A stretch of 17,797 bases of DNA, taken from Desulfosarcina sp. (GTDB lineage Bacteria; Desulfobacterota; Desulfobacteria; Desulfobacterales; Desulfosarcinaceae). Position 1 is the stretch's first letter. Every line of letters begins with the position of its first letter. The notes below the pieces were generated by a model. The model had not been told where the DNA came from and ran no database searches. It was given only the letters and a program-made list of their open reading frames with translations. The stretch is from assembly GCA_018224455.1 (NCBI GenBank), contig JAGTUY010000288.1, forward strand, positions 1 to 17,797. The letters are read 5' to 3'. Positions 6,957-14,607 of this stretch are shown piece by piece. The translations under genes were made by a program, and so were the position numbers.

Positions 6957-7861
6957 TGAAAAAGAGCATCCGCGTTCCGGTATCTTCCAGCCAGGACCTG
7001 CGGGGCGATGGGCAGGCGCCGTTGTTTTTTCCAATGGCCCTTTCATTCGTTTGTCACCTGGTTTTTATGTTGCTTTTCGTGATCACGCCCAGTTTGCGCT
7101 CTGAAAAAGTCCAGACCCAGTCGGTGATCAATGTCAGCATGGTATCCTTGAAAAATCCCGCTGCGGAAGCCAGCCAAAAACCGGCGGTGGAAAACAAGGC
7201 GCCTAAAATCGAAAAGCCCGACGTGGTGAAAAAGCCGAGTGTCACCCCGCCGGTAAAAAAAGCTGCCAAGGTGACGGACGCGCAGCCACCGAAACCCAAG
7301 ACATCGCTGAAAAAAAAGACCTTTAAGTCCACCCAGGTGGTCAAGCAGGCCATCGAACAATTGGAAGAGAAGGTGGATGTCAAAACAGATGAGCAGACGG
7401 AAACGGCCAAGCCCGAACCACTGAAATCCGCTTTGGAGCGGCTGCGGCAAGAGGTGGGCCAGGCGGAAGCCAGCCGGTCGGTGCCATCCGGCGCAACCAC
7501 GGATCGTTCAGCCGGGAAAACGGGCGGAAAATTAGGAAAGTTCAACGAAGACGGAAAAAAGACAGCCGAGTTGATCGATCTGTATCGCATCGAAATTGCT
7601 TTCCAGATCCAGAAAAACTGGGCGTTTAATGAACAGATGGCCGGTGGTGACCAATCCCTGGTGGCGGCCATCGTTTTCAAGGTGATGCCCGATGGAGAAA
7701 TTCGGGATATTTTTTTCACGGACCGCTCCGGCAACACCTATTTGGATGAGTCGGCATACAAGGCCATTGTGAAATCCAACCCGGTGGACAGCCATCCCAA
7801 TGGACTGGCTCAACCCTATGTGGTCATGGCCATACGGTTCACGCCCCAGGGCATCCGCTAA
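6956..7861 (+). CDS. tolA: TolA/TonB-type energy transducer
   Basis: A 301-residue bitopic protein. The single helix (about 23-45) contains S30-x3-H34 (SFVCHLVF), the Ser-His pair TolA and TonB use to contact the TolQR motor. A long Lys/Pro/Glu-rich periplasmic stalk follows (roughly 60-200: KAPKIEKPDVVKKPS and similar), then a C-terminal TonB/TolA domain from about 208 (LIDLYRIEIAFQIQKNW to PYVVMAIRFTPQG). It links the inner-membrane motor to TolB and Pal. It is shorter than E. coli TolA (421 aa), and the stalk is Lys/Pro-rich rather than a long Ala-rich helix. The start overlaps the tolR stop by one base. Confidence 0.9.
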   Translation: MKKSIRVPVSSSQDLRGDGQAPLFFPMALSFVCHLVFMLLFVITPSLRSEKVQTQSVINVSMVSLKNPAAEASQKPAVENKAPKIEKPDVVKKPSVTPPVKKAAKVTDAQPPKPKTSLKKKTFKSTQVVKQAIEQLEEKVDVKTDEQTETAKPEPLKSALERLRQEVGQAEASRSVPSGATTDRSAGKTGGKLGKFNEDGKKTAELIDLYRIEIAFQIQKNWAFNEQMAGGDQSLVAAIVFKVMPDGEIRDIFFTDRSGNTYLDESAYKAIVKSNPVDSHPNGLAQPYVVMAIRFTPQGIR

Positions 7862-7887
7862 ACGGTTACCCAAAAACCAAGGACACC

Positions 7888-7899
7888 ATGCTAAAATGA
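7888..7899 (+). other. Three-codon mini-ORF overlapping the tolB start
   Basis: ATG CTA AAA TGA occupies 7888-7899 and its TGA overlaps the tolB ATG at 7896 (ATGA). The mini-ORF sits closer to the only Shine-Dalgarno-like AAGGA (7879-7883) than tolB does, so ribosomes could load there and re-initiate on tolB. It could equally be chance. Confidence 0.3.
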
Positions 7900-9218
7900 G
7901 TCGACGTCGATTGATGTTTGTTATGCCTGTGTTGTTAGTCTGGCTGCTGCCCTGGACGGCTTCCGCCGCGCAATACAATTACATTGATATATCCAATCCC
8001 TTTCTTCGAAAAACCCCCATCGCCGTGCCGATCTTCCAAACTGCCGCACAGGACCCGACAGCCGTGGAAGCGGCCAAAGCCGCATCGGCGCTGCTGGAAT
8101 ATTATCTTGATTTCACTGGCTATTTTTCAATCAGCGACCCGGGTGCCTTCCTTGAAGACCCGCAGCTAATGGATATTTCCGGAGCCGGTATCCGTTATCG
8201 GAACTGGACGGCCATCGGTGCTGAATTGCTGGTGACCGGCGGTGTGGTGATTCGGGATGGTGATGCCGAGTTCGAGCTTCGGCTGTTCGACACGGTCAAA
8301 GAAAAAATGCTGGTGGGGAAACGCTATCGGGGCAGTCCTGACGATCACCGCCAGGTGGCCCGACGCTTCTGCAGCGAGGTGGTATTCGCCATCACCGGCA
8401 GCCGCGGTTTCTTCGATTCGAAAATTGCCTTTGTTTCCAACGGTTCCGGCCACAAGGAAATTTACCTGTGTGAATTTGACGGCACCAACGTCACCCGGTT
8501 TACCCACCACAACAGTATCTCGCTTTTTCCCGACTGGTCCTCGGACGGGCGATGGATCGCCTATACCACCTATGCGGACAAATGGCCGCGAATCCGCATG
8601 CAGCATGTGAGGGAAAACCGGACTGCAACAATCGACAAGCCGGGTCTGCAGGCTGCGCCGGCATGGGTTCCCGGCAAGTTTGAACTGGCCGCCAGCCTCT
8701 CATTTTCCGGCGATCAGGAAATTTATCTGTTGACCGGAAATGGGAAAGTGATTAAAAGACTGACAGGCAGCATGGGGATCGACGTGGAGCCGACGTGGTC
8801 TCCGGACGCCAGGCGACTGGCGTTTGTGTCCAAACGGTCGGGGCATCCTCAGCTTTACATTTACGACACGATTTCCAACCGGGTTCAGCGGTTGACTTTT
8901 GAAGGGCGCTACAACACGCAGCCCAGTTGGTCTCCCAAAGGAGACAGAATTGCTTACTCCGCCATGAATGATGGCGTCATTGATATCTTTACCATCAACC
9001 CCGACGGTGGCGAGCCCGTTCAACTCACTGAGAATCAAGGAAGCAATGAGGCACCGACATGGTCTCCTGACGGCAGCCTTATTGCCTTCAGCTCGACGCG
9101 GGAGGGCAAAAGCAGGCTTTACGTGATGACCGCTTACGGAACCGACCAGAGACGTCTGCTCAGCTTGCCCGGCGAGCAGTCCAACCCAAAGTGGTCTCCA
9201 AATATCATAAACCCATGA
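7896..9218 (+). CDS. tolB: TolB, periplasmic beta-propeller protein
   Basis: The protein has 440 residues. An N-terminal signal peptide (MSRRRLMFVMPVLLVWLL to TASA, cleavage before AQYNYIDI) precedes the TolB N-terminal domain (to about 150: AAKAASALLEYYLDFTGYFS, ELLVTGGV). A six-bladed WD40-like propeller follows, with repeated blade motifs IAFVSNGSGHKEIY, WSSDGRWIAY, WSPDARRLAFVSKRSGHPQLY, WSPKGDRIAY and WSPDGSLIAFSS. TolB binds Pal and TolA in the periplasm. The frame is open up to 7800 inside tolA, but ATG 7896 is chosen because the signal peptide begins there. The ribosome binding site is weak (AAGGA is 12 bases away), and a three-codon ORF (7888-7899) ends across the start. Confidence 0.95.
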   Translation: MSRRRLMFVMPVLLVWLLPWTASAAQYNYIDISNPFLRKTPIAVPIFQTAAQDPTAVEAAKAASALLEYYLDFTGYFSISDPGAFLEDPQLMDISGAGIRYRNWTAIGAELLVTGGVVIRDGDAEFELRLFDTVKEKMLVGKRYRGSPDDHRQVARRFCSEVVFAITGSRGFFDSKIAFVSNGSGHKEIYLCEFDGTNVTRFTHHNSISLFPDWSSDGRWIAYTTYADKWPRIRMQHVRENRTATIDKPGLQAAPAWVPGKFELAASLSFSGDQEIYLLTGNGKVIKRLTGSMGIDVEPTWSPDARRLAFVSKRSGHPQLYIYDTISNRVQRLTFEGRYNTQPSWSPKGDRIAYSAMNDGVIDIFTINPDGGEPVQLTENQGSNEAPTWSPDGSLIAFSSTREGKSRLYVMTAYGTDQRRLLSLPGEQSNPKWSPNIINP

Positions 9219-9252
9219 ATCGTAGGTATACCGTAAAAAGGAGGAGAAAGTG

Positions 9253-9852
9253 ATGAAAAGAAAGTGGATTATTCTGGCCATGTTGTTGATTGTCCCCGCC
9301 ATGTTGTTCTCTGTTTCCTGTGCCAAAAAGGCCGTTATGACAGAGCCGTCCACCACTGACACGTCGGCCGCCGATGAAGCCGCCCGTCAGGCGGAACTGG
9401 AAAAACAACAAGCGATGGACCGGCAGAAGCAAATAGAAGAGGAGCGCCTGGCTGCTGAAGCTGCCGCCGCGACTCTTGCAGCCGAAGCCATGGAACGGGA
9501 CATGATGATGGCAGAGAACCGTTTCACCAGCGAAAATGTCTATTTTGACTTCGACAACGCCACCTTGGACTACCAGGCCCAGGAATTGCTGAAGCAGAAA
9601 GCCATGTGGCTGCGGGACTTTCCAGAAGCCAACGTCGTCATCGAGGGCCATTGCGACGAAAGAGGCACCAATGCCTATAACCTGGCACTGGGTGAACGCC
9701 GGGCTGAAAGCGCCAAAGCGTTTCTCGTGAATCTGGGCATCTCCGATGCACGGTTGACCACCATCAGTTATGGTGAGGAGAAACCCCTTGACATGGGCCA
9801 AAATGAAGAAGCGTGGGCAAAAAACCGCCGTGCCGCTTTTGTCTTGGAGTAA
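9253..9852 (+). CDS. pal: Pal, peptidoglycan-associated outer-membrane lipoprotein
   Basis: The protein has about 199 residues. The lipobox FSVSC at the end of the signal peptide (MKRKWIILAMLLIVPAMLF) gives an N-terminal lipidated cysteine. An Ala/Glu-rich, coiled-coil-prone linker follows (DEAARQAELEKQQAMDRQKQ). The OmpA-like domain starts at VYFDFDNATLDYQAQ and includes EGHCDERGTNAYNLALGERR, the diaminopimelate/peptidoglycan-binding loop, and ends KNRRAAFVLE. A strong AGGAGG is 8 bases from ATG 9253 and 5 bases from an in-frame GTG at 9250, so the start could be either. Pal anchors the outer membrane to peptidoglycan and is the terminal partner of the Tol motor. Confidence 0.95.
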   Translation: MKRKWIILAMLLIVPAMLFSVSCAKKAVMTEPSTTDTSAADEAARQAELEKQQAMDRQKQIEEERLAAEAAAATLAAEAMERDMMMAENRFTSENVYFDFDNATLDYQAQELLKQKAMWLRDFPEANVVIEGHCDERGTNAYNLALGERRAESAKAFLVNLGISDARLTTISYGEEKPLDMGQNEEAWAKNRRAAFVLE

Positions 9853-9883
9853 TTCCAAATAAAATGTGTTGTTGACGACCCGC

Positions 9884-9912
9884 GTCATCCTGCCGGCCAT
9901 CCGGCGGATGAC
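9884..9912 (+). other. Hairpin 1 in the pal-cpoB gap
   Basis: GTCATCC (9884-9890), a bulged T, GCCGG (9892-9896), loop CCAT, then CCGGC and GGATGAC (9901-9912): 12 paired bases with one bulge. There is no T-run after it, so it is not a standard terminator. Confidence 0.55.
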
Positions 9913-9922
9913 CGCTTCGGTG

Positions 9923-9945
9923 CCGGTTGGGGCTTCCCAAACCGG
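9923..9945 (+). other. Hairpin 2 in the pal-cpoB gap
   Basis: CCGGTT-GGG, loop GCTT, CCC, a bulged A, then AACCGG. An alternative stem GTTGCCG/CGGCAAC at 9945-9961 competes at one base. Confidence 0.5.
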
Positions 9946-9970
9946 TTGCCGGGGCGGCAACGCAACCCAC

Positions 9971-10040
9971 CCCATATGCAACTCACCGAATATGCAGCAA
10001 TCGGCCGGTAAGTCAGCCGTTGCTGCATATTCTATATGGG
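9971..10040 (+). other. Hairpin 3: long stem in the pal-cpoB gap
   Basis: A perfect 13-base inverted repeat, GAATATGCAGCAA (9988-10000) with TTGCTGCATATTC (10020-10032). It is extended inward by CGGC/GCCG and outward by CCCATAT (9971-9977) with ATATGGG (10034-10040), giving 24 paired bases in all. The base-pairing is far beyond chance for 70 bases. It may be a structured leader/RNA element or a palindromic repeat. Confidence 0.65.
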
Positions 10041-10059
10041 ACGGCGCCACGCGCCGTCC
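10039..10059 (+). other. Hairpin 4 in the pal-cpoB gap
   Basis: GGACGGCGC (10039-10047), loop CAC, GCGCCGTCC (10051-10059): a perfect 9-base GC-rich stem immediately abutting hairpin 3. A small fifth stem GGGCC/GGCCC (10067-10081) follows just before the cpoB ribosome binding site. Confidence 0.6.
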
Positions 10060-10104
10060 GCTTTGCGGGCCGTACAGGCCCCGTGATTTCATGGGAAGGT
10101 GACT

Positions 10105-11001
10105 ATGCCAAACAAAACCGCATGGATTAGCCTTGTCGCGGCAGTTTTGCTCTGCAGTTGTGCGCTTCAAGATGATGTCTACACACTGGACCACCGCCTT
10201 TCCGCTCTGGAGCGGCGAAATCTTGAGCTGGAAAAGCAGAATCGCGAACTGGAAACACTCAACCGGGATTTTCTTCAGGCCAAAGAGAGAATATCCAGTC
10301 AGGTCGAAGGGTTGGACCAGACCCGCCGCAATGATGAAGTTGAACTTCGAGGGCAGTATGCCGGGTTGGCTGCCCAGGTACAGTCATTGCGGGAATCGTC
10401 ACAGATGCTCTCCGGCCGGCTGGAAGAGATGGAATATCTGCTCAAACAGAAACTCGAGGGGTTTGAAGCAAACCAACTGAAGAATCGAGAGCGAATGGAC
10501 CGGCTGGCCACGGATACAGCCGCCGTCCAAAAGCGCATGGATATGATTGATCAGTATCTGAACCTGGAAGCCGCTCAGGCGCAGAAACCGGTAACACCCG
10601 CTGCTACGGCCGTTGTAGCAGCCAAGCCGGCATCGGACCAGGCCCTTTACAGTGAGTCAAAGAAAGCCTTTGATGAAGGCAACCTCCAAGCGGCGCGGAA
10701 AGGTTTTGTGCAGCTGATTGCCGACTATCCCCAGTCCCCGCATGCGGACAACGCCCAGTTCTGGATCGGCGAAACGTACTACCAAGAAAAGTGGTATGAG
10801 AAAGCAATCCTTGAATACCAGAAAGTGATTGAGAAATACCCTTCCGGCAACAAGACGCCTGCGGCGTTGCTGAAGCAGGGATTATCCTTTTTGAATATCG
10901 GAGAAACCAACAACGCTCGCCTGGTGCTCAAAGAATTGGTTGCCAGGCATCCAAGTACCAATGAAGCCAGCATCGCCAAACAGAAACTGGAATCCCTCTA
11001 A
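10105..11001 (+). CDS. cpoB: CpoB/YbgF, Tol-Pal-associated coiled-coil TPR protein
   Basis: The protein has 298 residues. The N-terminal signal ends in a lipobox-like LLCSC, so this version is probably a lipoprotein, unlike E. coli CpoB, which is a soluble periplasmic protein. A coiled coil spans about 28-145 (LDHRLSALERRNLELEKQNR to MDMIDQYLNLEAAQAQ). Three TPR-like repeats follow from about 172 (YSESKKAFDEGNLQAARKGF, AQFWIGETYYQEKWYEKAIL, ALLKQGLSFLNIGETNNARL). CpoB tunes Tol function and couples it to cell-wall synthesis during division. ATG 10105 is chosen because AAGG is five bases upstream; an in-frame GTG lies two codons earlier. It is separated from pal by the hairpin-rich gap. Confidence 0.92.
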   Translation: MPNKTAWISLVAAVLLCSCALQDDVYTLDHRLSALERRNLELEKQNRELETLNRDFLQAKERISSQVEGLDQTRRNDEVELRGQYAGLAAQVQSLRESSQMLSGRLEEMEYLLKQKLEGFEANQLKNRERMDRLATDTAAVQKRMDMIDQYLNLEAAQAQKPVTPAATAVVAAKPASDQALYSESKKAFDEGNLQAARKGFVQLIADYPQSPHADNAQFWIGETYYQEKWYEKAILEYQKVIEKYPSGNKTPAALLKQGLSFLNIGETNNARLVLKELVARHPSTNEASIAKQKLESL

Positions 11002-11010
11002 TCCGTTCAG

Positions 11011-11085
11011 CGGTTCAGTGTTCTGTGCTTTGCGGTTCTCCGAAAATTACAGCCAAGATGAGCATTGAAGATAAACGCTGAACCG
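11011..11085 (+). repeat. Inverted repeat flanking the cpoB-ruvC gap
   Basis: CGGTTCAG at 11011-11018 is perfectly complementary to CTGAACCG at 11078-11085. A second nested pair CTCCG/CGGAG lies at about 11038-11042 and 11084-11088. The 109-base gap before ruvC thus has potential for a long-loop stem. No T-run follows. Confidence 0.3.
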
Positions 11086-11110
11086 GAGAGCGCCTGTTAA
11101 AAAATCGACC

Positions 11111-11599
11111 ATGATCAAAGTGATCGGCATTGATCCCGGCCTGGCTGACACCGGGATCGGCATTGTCCGCGGCAGTGGCCTGAACGTACACGGCTATGCC
11201 TACGGCACCATTTCCACCTCCAAGGAGGAGCCCACTGCCTGCCGACTGGAGCGGATTTATACGAAGATCAGTCAAGTGCTGGCGGACGAGAAGCCTGACC
11301 TCATGGTTCTCGAGGATGTCTTTTCCCTTGAAAAATATCCCAAGTCGGGTATCGTTTTAGGTAAGGTGTGCGGCGTCGTGCTGCTGGCGGGCACCCGGTC
11401 CGGTGTTGCATTGACGGAAGTGCCGGTTCGTCAGGCCAAGCAGATTCTCACCGGCAACGGCAACGCCTCAAAGGTTCAGTTGGAACGGGTGGTGCGAAGC
11501 ACCCTTTGCGCCCCGACGCCCATCCGGCCCTTTCATGCATCGGATGCATTGGGATTGGCTCTGATTGGCCTGTTCCGGTTTAAGCCAAGCAACCCATAA
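11111..11599 (+). CDS. ruvC: RuvC, Holliday junction resolvase
   Basis: The 162-residue RuvC endonuclease cleaves Holliday junctions symmetrically with the RuvAB motor. The acidic site is present: D8 in GIDPGLADTG, E68 in MVLEDVFSLEKYPKSG, and H142-x2-D145 in FHASDALGLAL. The fourth metal ligand is His rather than the Asp of E. coli (D138); Thermus RuvC also uses His, so activity is expected. The length is typical. The ribosome binding site is poor (AAAAATCGACC). It is first of ruvC-ruvA-ruvB, with ruvA 12 bases downstream. Confidence 0.96.
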   Translation: MIKVIGIDPGLADTGIGIVRGSGLNVHGYAYGTISTSKEEPTACRLERIYTKISQVLADEKPDLMVLEDVFSLEKYPKSGIVLGKVCGVVLLAGTRSGVALTEVPVRQAKQILTGNGNASKVQLERVVRSTLCAPTPIRPFHASDALGLALIGLFRFKPSNP

Positions 11600-11611
11600 A
11601 TCACAATAGCG

Positions 11612-12229
11612 ATGATTGGATATCTTGAAGGCAGGTTGATGAAAAAGGAAAAGGAGCGGATCCTGCTGCTGGTGAACCAGGTGGGATACGAAATCCTTGT
11701 TCCGGTTGTCGTGATGGAAACCTTGTCCCCCAAAGCCATCGGCGACGAGGTCTCCCTGTATATTTATTATTACCAGACGGATAGACAACCCAAGCCGGTG
11801 CTCATCGGATTCAACCTGGAGGCCGAAAAGGAATTCTTTCAATACTTCATTTCCGTGGAAGCCATCGGACCGCTCAAGGCCGTCAAGGCATTGAACATCT
11901 CGGTGGGAGATATCGCGCATGCCATCGAAAGCGGTGATGTCAAGACCTTGAAGCAATTGAGAGGGATTGGTGATCGCACGGCCCATAAAATCATTGCCTC
12001 TCTGCAGGGCAAGATGAACAAGTTTGCCCTCATCAGACATGAAAAAGAAGGGGCGCCTGCTCCGACGGATGAAGATTTTATCCAGATGGTGATGGATGTA
12101 CTGGTATCGCAGCTGGGTTACAGAACCACCGATGCCCGGCAGATGATCGCCGATGCCATGAAAAAAAACAGCGCCATCGCCACCGCGGAGCAGTTGTTTG
12201 ACGAAATTTATCGGGGGCAGCGGCAATAG
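11612..12229 (+). CDS. ruvA: RuvA, Holliday junction DNA-binding subunit
   Basis: A 205-residue protein. The N-terminal OB fold is MIGYLEGRL to FNLEAEKEFFQYF. Two helix-hairpin-helix motifs contact the junction; the first (ISVEAIGPLKAVKALNIS, about 76-93) departs from the usual SGVGPKxA form, while the second (LRGIGDRTAHKIIASLQ, about 112-128) is normal. A C-terminal three-helix domain for RuvB contact runs from about 155 (DFIQMVMDVLVSQLGY to AEQLFDEIYRG). RuvA loads RuvB on junctions. It starts 12 bases after ruvC with a weak ribosome binding site, suggesting coupling. Confidence 0.95.
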   Translation: MIGYLEGRLMKKEKERILLLVNQVGYEILVPVVVMETLSPKAIGDEVSLYIYYYQTDRQPKPVLIGFNLEAEKEFFQYFISVEAIGPLKAVKALNISVGDIAHAIESGDVKTLKQLRGIGDRTAHKIIASLQGKMNKFALIRHEKEGAPAPTDEDFIQMVMDVLVSQLGYRTTDARQMIADAMKKNSAIATAEQLFDEIYRGQRQ

Positions 12230-12283
12230 GCAGCCATCCCCACTGAAGTAAATGGGTTGATTGAAGATGGTTGACCTGCAACC

Positions 12284-13336
12284 ATGGACCACTTGATGGC
12301 GGACCGTATTCTTACCCACAGCTCGGATGACACGGCAATAATCGATGGCGCCGTTCAGCCCGATGATCGGGAACCGGACATTCTCTCCCTGCGTCCCGAA
12401 CGGCTGCATGAGTACGTCGGACAGGCCGAGGTGGTGGAGACCTTGAAGATCGCCATCGAGGCGGCCAAGCTAAGGTCAGAACCCTTGGAACACGTTCTTT
12501 TTCATGGTCCGCCGGGGCTGGGCAAGACCACCTTGGCCCACATCATTGCCAATGAAATGGGCGGGACGCTGACCGTGACATCGGGACCGGCTTTGGAAAA
12601 AGGAGGTGACCTGATCGGGATCCTTACGCACCTGGGAGAAGGGGATGTGCTTTTCGTTGACGAAATCCACCGTACCCCCAAGACAGTGGAGGAATTTCTC
12701 TACCCAGCCATGGAAGACTTTGCCGTTGACTTCGTCTTCGACAAGGGGATTCACGCCCGCAGCCACCGTTACCGGTTGAAATATTTTACTTTGGTGGGCG
12801 CCACCACGCGGGTGGGGCTGCTCTCCGCCCCACTGCGAGACCGCTTCGGTATTTTTCGAAGTCTCGATTTTTACGGCCTGGATGATTTGGTCCAAATCAC
12901 TACCCGGTCAGCGACGCTTCTGGACGTCGCCATCGACAAACCGGGTGCCCTGGAACTGGCCAAACGCTCACGGGGAACGCCGCGGATCGTCAATCGACTT
13001 CTCAAGCGGGTTCGTGATTATGCACAGGTACGCGGCGACGGCGCCATTTCCAAACCCACCGTGGAAGCGGCCCTGGCGCTGGAGGGGGTGGATGGCAGAG
13101 GGCTCACCCGGTTGGATTATCGCTACCTGAAAACCATCATCGATTATTACGGCGGTGGTCCGGTGGGTATCGAAGCCATCTCCGCCACCCTCCAGGAAGA
13201 GACCGACACCCTGGTGGATGTGGTGGAACCTTATCTGCTGAAGATCGGAATGGTGATACGCACATCATCGGGTCGGCGGACCTCTGATGCGGCCTACCGC
13301 CATTTGGGCGTACCGGTCCAGCGAAAGCGCTTTTAA
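12284..13336 (+). CDS. ruvB: RuvB, branch-migration AAA+ ATPase
   Basis: A 350-residue hexameric motor that pumps DNA through RuvA-bound junctions. Walker A GPPGLGKTT lies at 75-83, Walker B VLFVDEIHR at about 122-130, sensor 1 VGATTR near 171-176 and the arginine finger LRDRFG near 184-189. The C-terminal winged helix ends in TSSGRRTSDAAYRHLG, which is conserved. An N-terminal extension of about 30 residues precedes SLRPERLHEYVGQ. ATG 12284 or 12296 could be the start; neither has a clear Shine-Dalgarno. It is 54 bases after ruvA. Confidence 0.97.
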   Translation: MDHLMADRILTHSSDDTAIIDGAVQPDDREPDILSLRPERLHEYVGQAEVVETLKIAIEAAKLRSEPLEHVLFHGPPGLGKTTLAHIIANEMGGTLTVTSGPALEKGGDLIGILTHLGEGDVLFVDEIHRTPKTVEEFLYPAMEDFAVDFVFDKGIHARSHRYRLKYFTLVGATTRVGLLSAPLRDRFGIFRSLDFYGLDDLVQITTRSATLLDVAIDKPGALELAKRSRGTPRIVNRLLKRVRDYAQVRGDGAISKPTVEAALALEGVDGRGLTRLDYRYLKTIIDYYGGGPVGIEAISATLQEETDTLVDVVEPYLLKIGMVIRTSSGRRTSDAAYRHLGVPVQRKRF

Positions 13337-13346
13337 CCCGACGAAC

Positions 13347-13361
13347 GGCACACTGCGTGCC
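13347..13361 (+). other. Small hairpin after ruvB
   Basis: GGCAC-ACTGC-GTGCC lies in the 52-base gap between ruvB and the next gene. It has a short five-pair stem and no T-run, so at best it is a weak mRNA structure. Confidence 0.25.
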
Positions 13362-13388
13362 ATAAGATACGTGAGGAAAACCTGACCC

Positions 13389-14537
13389 ATGGCAAAACCC
13401 GAAAAGCGATGGCAGCTTTTACTGGTGGCTGACGACGGGCGGATCGTTCCTTTCAAGAGAATCAAGGGGATCGCCGTGACGCTGGTGATCCTTCTGGTGA
13501 TTCTGGGGCTGGCCTGCGCCGGATTAGGATGGCAGCTGACCGCGGAAAAAGTCAGACATCGCCGGACGATGGCTCAGCTTACCGACGCCAACCGCCAGAT
13601 GGTCCATTTCAAAAGCGAACATGAATTGATTACGGCGGAATTGGTGTTGGCTGAAGCACGCATGGAAAAAGCGGGATTGCTGGTTCCCCTCCGACAAGCG
13701 CGTGTCGGACAGCAAACGCCTGTTAAATCCGTTGATGCCAAGCCGGTGTCCCAGCCGACAATCGATGCGGGCGAAAAAGAAACCGAACCCGCAGCGGCAG
13801 CCAGCCAGGCAGCCGTCGATCAAACATCCGGGCCACCGGCAGCGGCACTCCCGGCCAGCGTGGTCAAGGGGTCCGCCTCGGATGCTGCCCCGGTGAGAGC
13901 AACCGCAGAACCGACGCAACCGGCGGTTGCCATGGATGATCTGGAGATTAAACACGACGCCGGGGAAAAGACCCTCGTGGCGCGATTCCGGGTAAAAAAT
14001 ACCGGCCCCCGCGCTTCACCGGTTGCGGGCCGCTGCGTGGTGGTGCTTAAAGCCGACCGGATGGATCCAGGTGAATGGCTGGCCATGCCTGGTGTGACGC
14101 TTGTGAACGGCGAGCCTGATGGGCAGCGGGGACAGGCGTTTAAAATCTCCCGGTTCAGAGACATGGAGATCCAGGCCATGGGTCAGGCGGACCCCTCGTC
14201 ATTTAAATCCGCCACTGTCTATGTGTTTGATTCTTCCGGAGCCAAGATTCTGGAAAAAGATTTCCCCATCGATCTGCCTGCTCCCAAACCGGATCCAGCG
14301 CCGGTTTCAACGCCGGCGGTTTCAAAGGAAGCGACGTCAGCCGATATGCCCTTCGACCCGAAAGCGCCGGTGGCTGATTCGGAAGAAGCGGTGGGCAATC
14401 TGCCAATGCCACCCACATGGGGAAGCGGTGCCGGAGCCGCATCGCCGACGGTGCCGACGGTTAGGCCGGTTGATGTCCCATCACTGCCAGGTGGTGTCGA
14501 GCCGGAAAAGAAAGAAGACGTCCGTTCCCGGTTTTAA
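13389..14537 (+). CDS. Single-pass membrane protein with stalk and beta-type domain, unknown function, next to bactofilin
   Basis: I do not recognise a named family for this 382-residue protein. A short basic cytoplasmic tail (MAKPEKRWQLLLVADDGRIV) leads to one membrane helix (about 27-49, AVTLVILLVILGLACAGLGW). A coiled coil follows to about 97, then an Ala/Pro/Thr-rich linker (about 105-178). A folded, strand-rich domain spans about 179-297 (DLEIKHDAGEKTLVARFRVK, KADRMDPGEWLAMPG, SATVYVFDSSGAKILEKDFP). The C-terminus is a disordered Pro-rich tail. Tail-helix-coiled-coil topology resembles bactofilin-partner M23 peptidases, but no LytM domain or HxGxD metal site is seen. It lies 70 bases before the bactofilin gene on the same strand. 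A palindromic CCCGGTTTTAAAACC overlaps its stop. Confidence 0.85.
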   Translation: MAKPEKRWQLLLVADDGRIVPFKRIKGIAVTLVILLVILGLACAGLGWQLTAEKVRHRRTMAQLTDANRQMVHFKSEHELITAELVLAEARMEKAGLLVPLRQARVGQQTPVKSVDAKPVSQPTIDAGEKETEPAAAASQAAVDQTSGPPAAALPASVVKGSASDAAPVRATAEPTQPAVAMDDLEIKHDAGEKTLVARFRVKNTGPRASPVAGRCVVVLKADRMDPGEWLAMPGVTLVNGEPDGQRGQAFKISRFRDMEIQAMGQADPSSFKSATVYVFDSSGAKILEKDFPIDLPAPKPDPAPVSTPAVSKEATSADMPFDPKAPVADSEEAVGNLPMPPTWGSGAGAASPTVPTVRPVDVPSLPGGVEPEKKEDVRSRF

Positions 14538-14607
14538 AACCCGGGAAACGTGATTTTCCGGACCCGATCAGTCACATGCTTACGACTCAGTTATCAGGAG
14601 AGCGGAT

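Noticed and set aside
9884..10081. A known riboswitch (cobalamin, TPP, c-di-GMP) before cpoB
   Set aside because: None of the conserved core strings of those classes was found. cpoB is also not a typical target.
9205..10194. A 329-codon minus-strand open frame over pal and the hairpin gap
   Set aside because: It is mostly antisense to pal. The rest reads through palindromic DNA and resembles no family.
14527..14545. Palindrome CCCGGTTTTAAAACC-CGGG at the end of the membrane-protein gene, as a terminator
   Set aside because: It has no loop-forming centre and no T-run after the stem, and it overlaps the stop codon. It is probably incidental.
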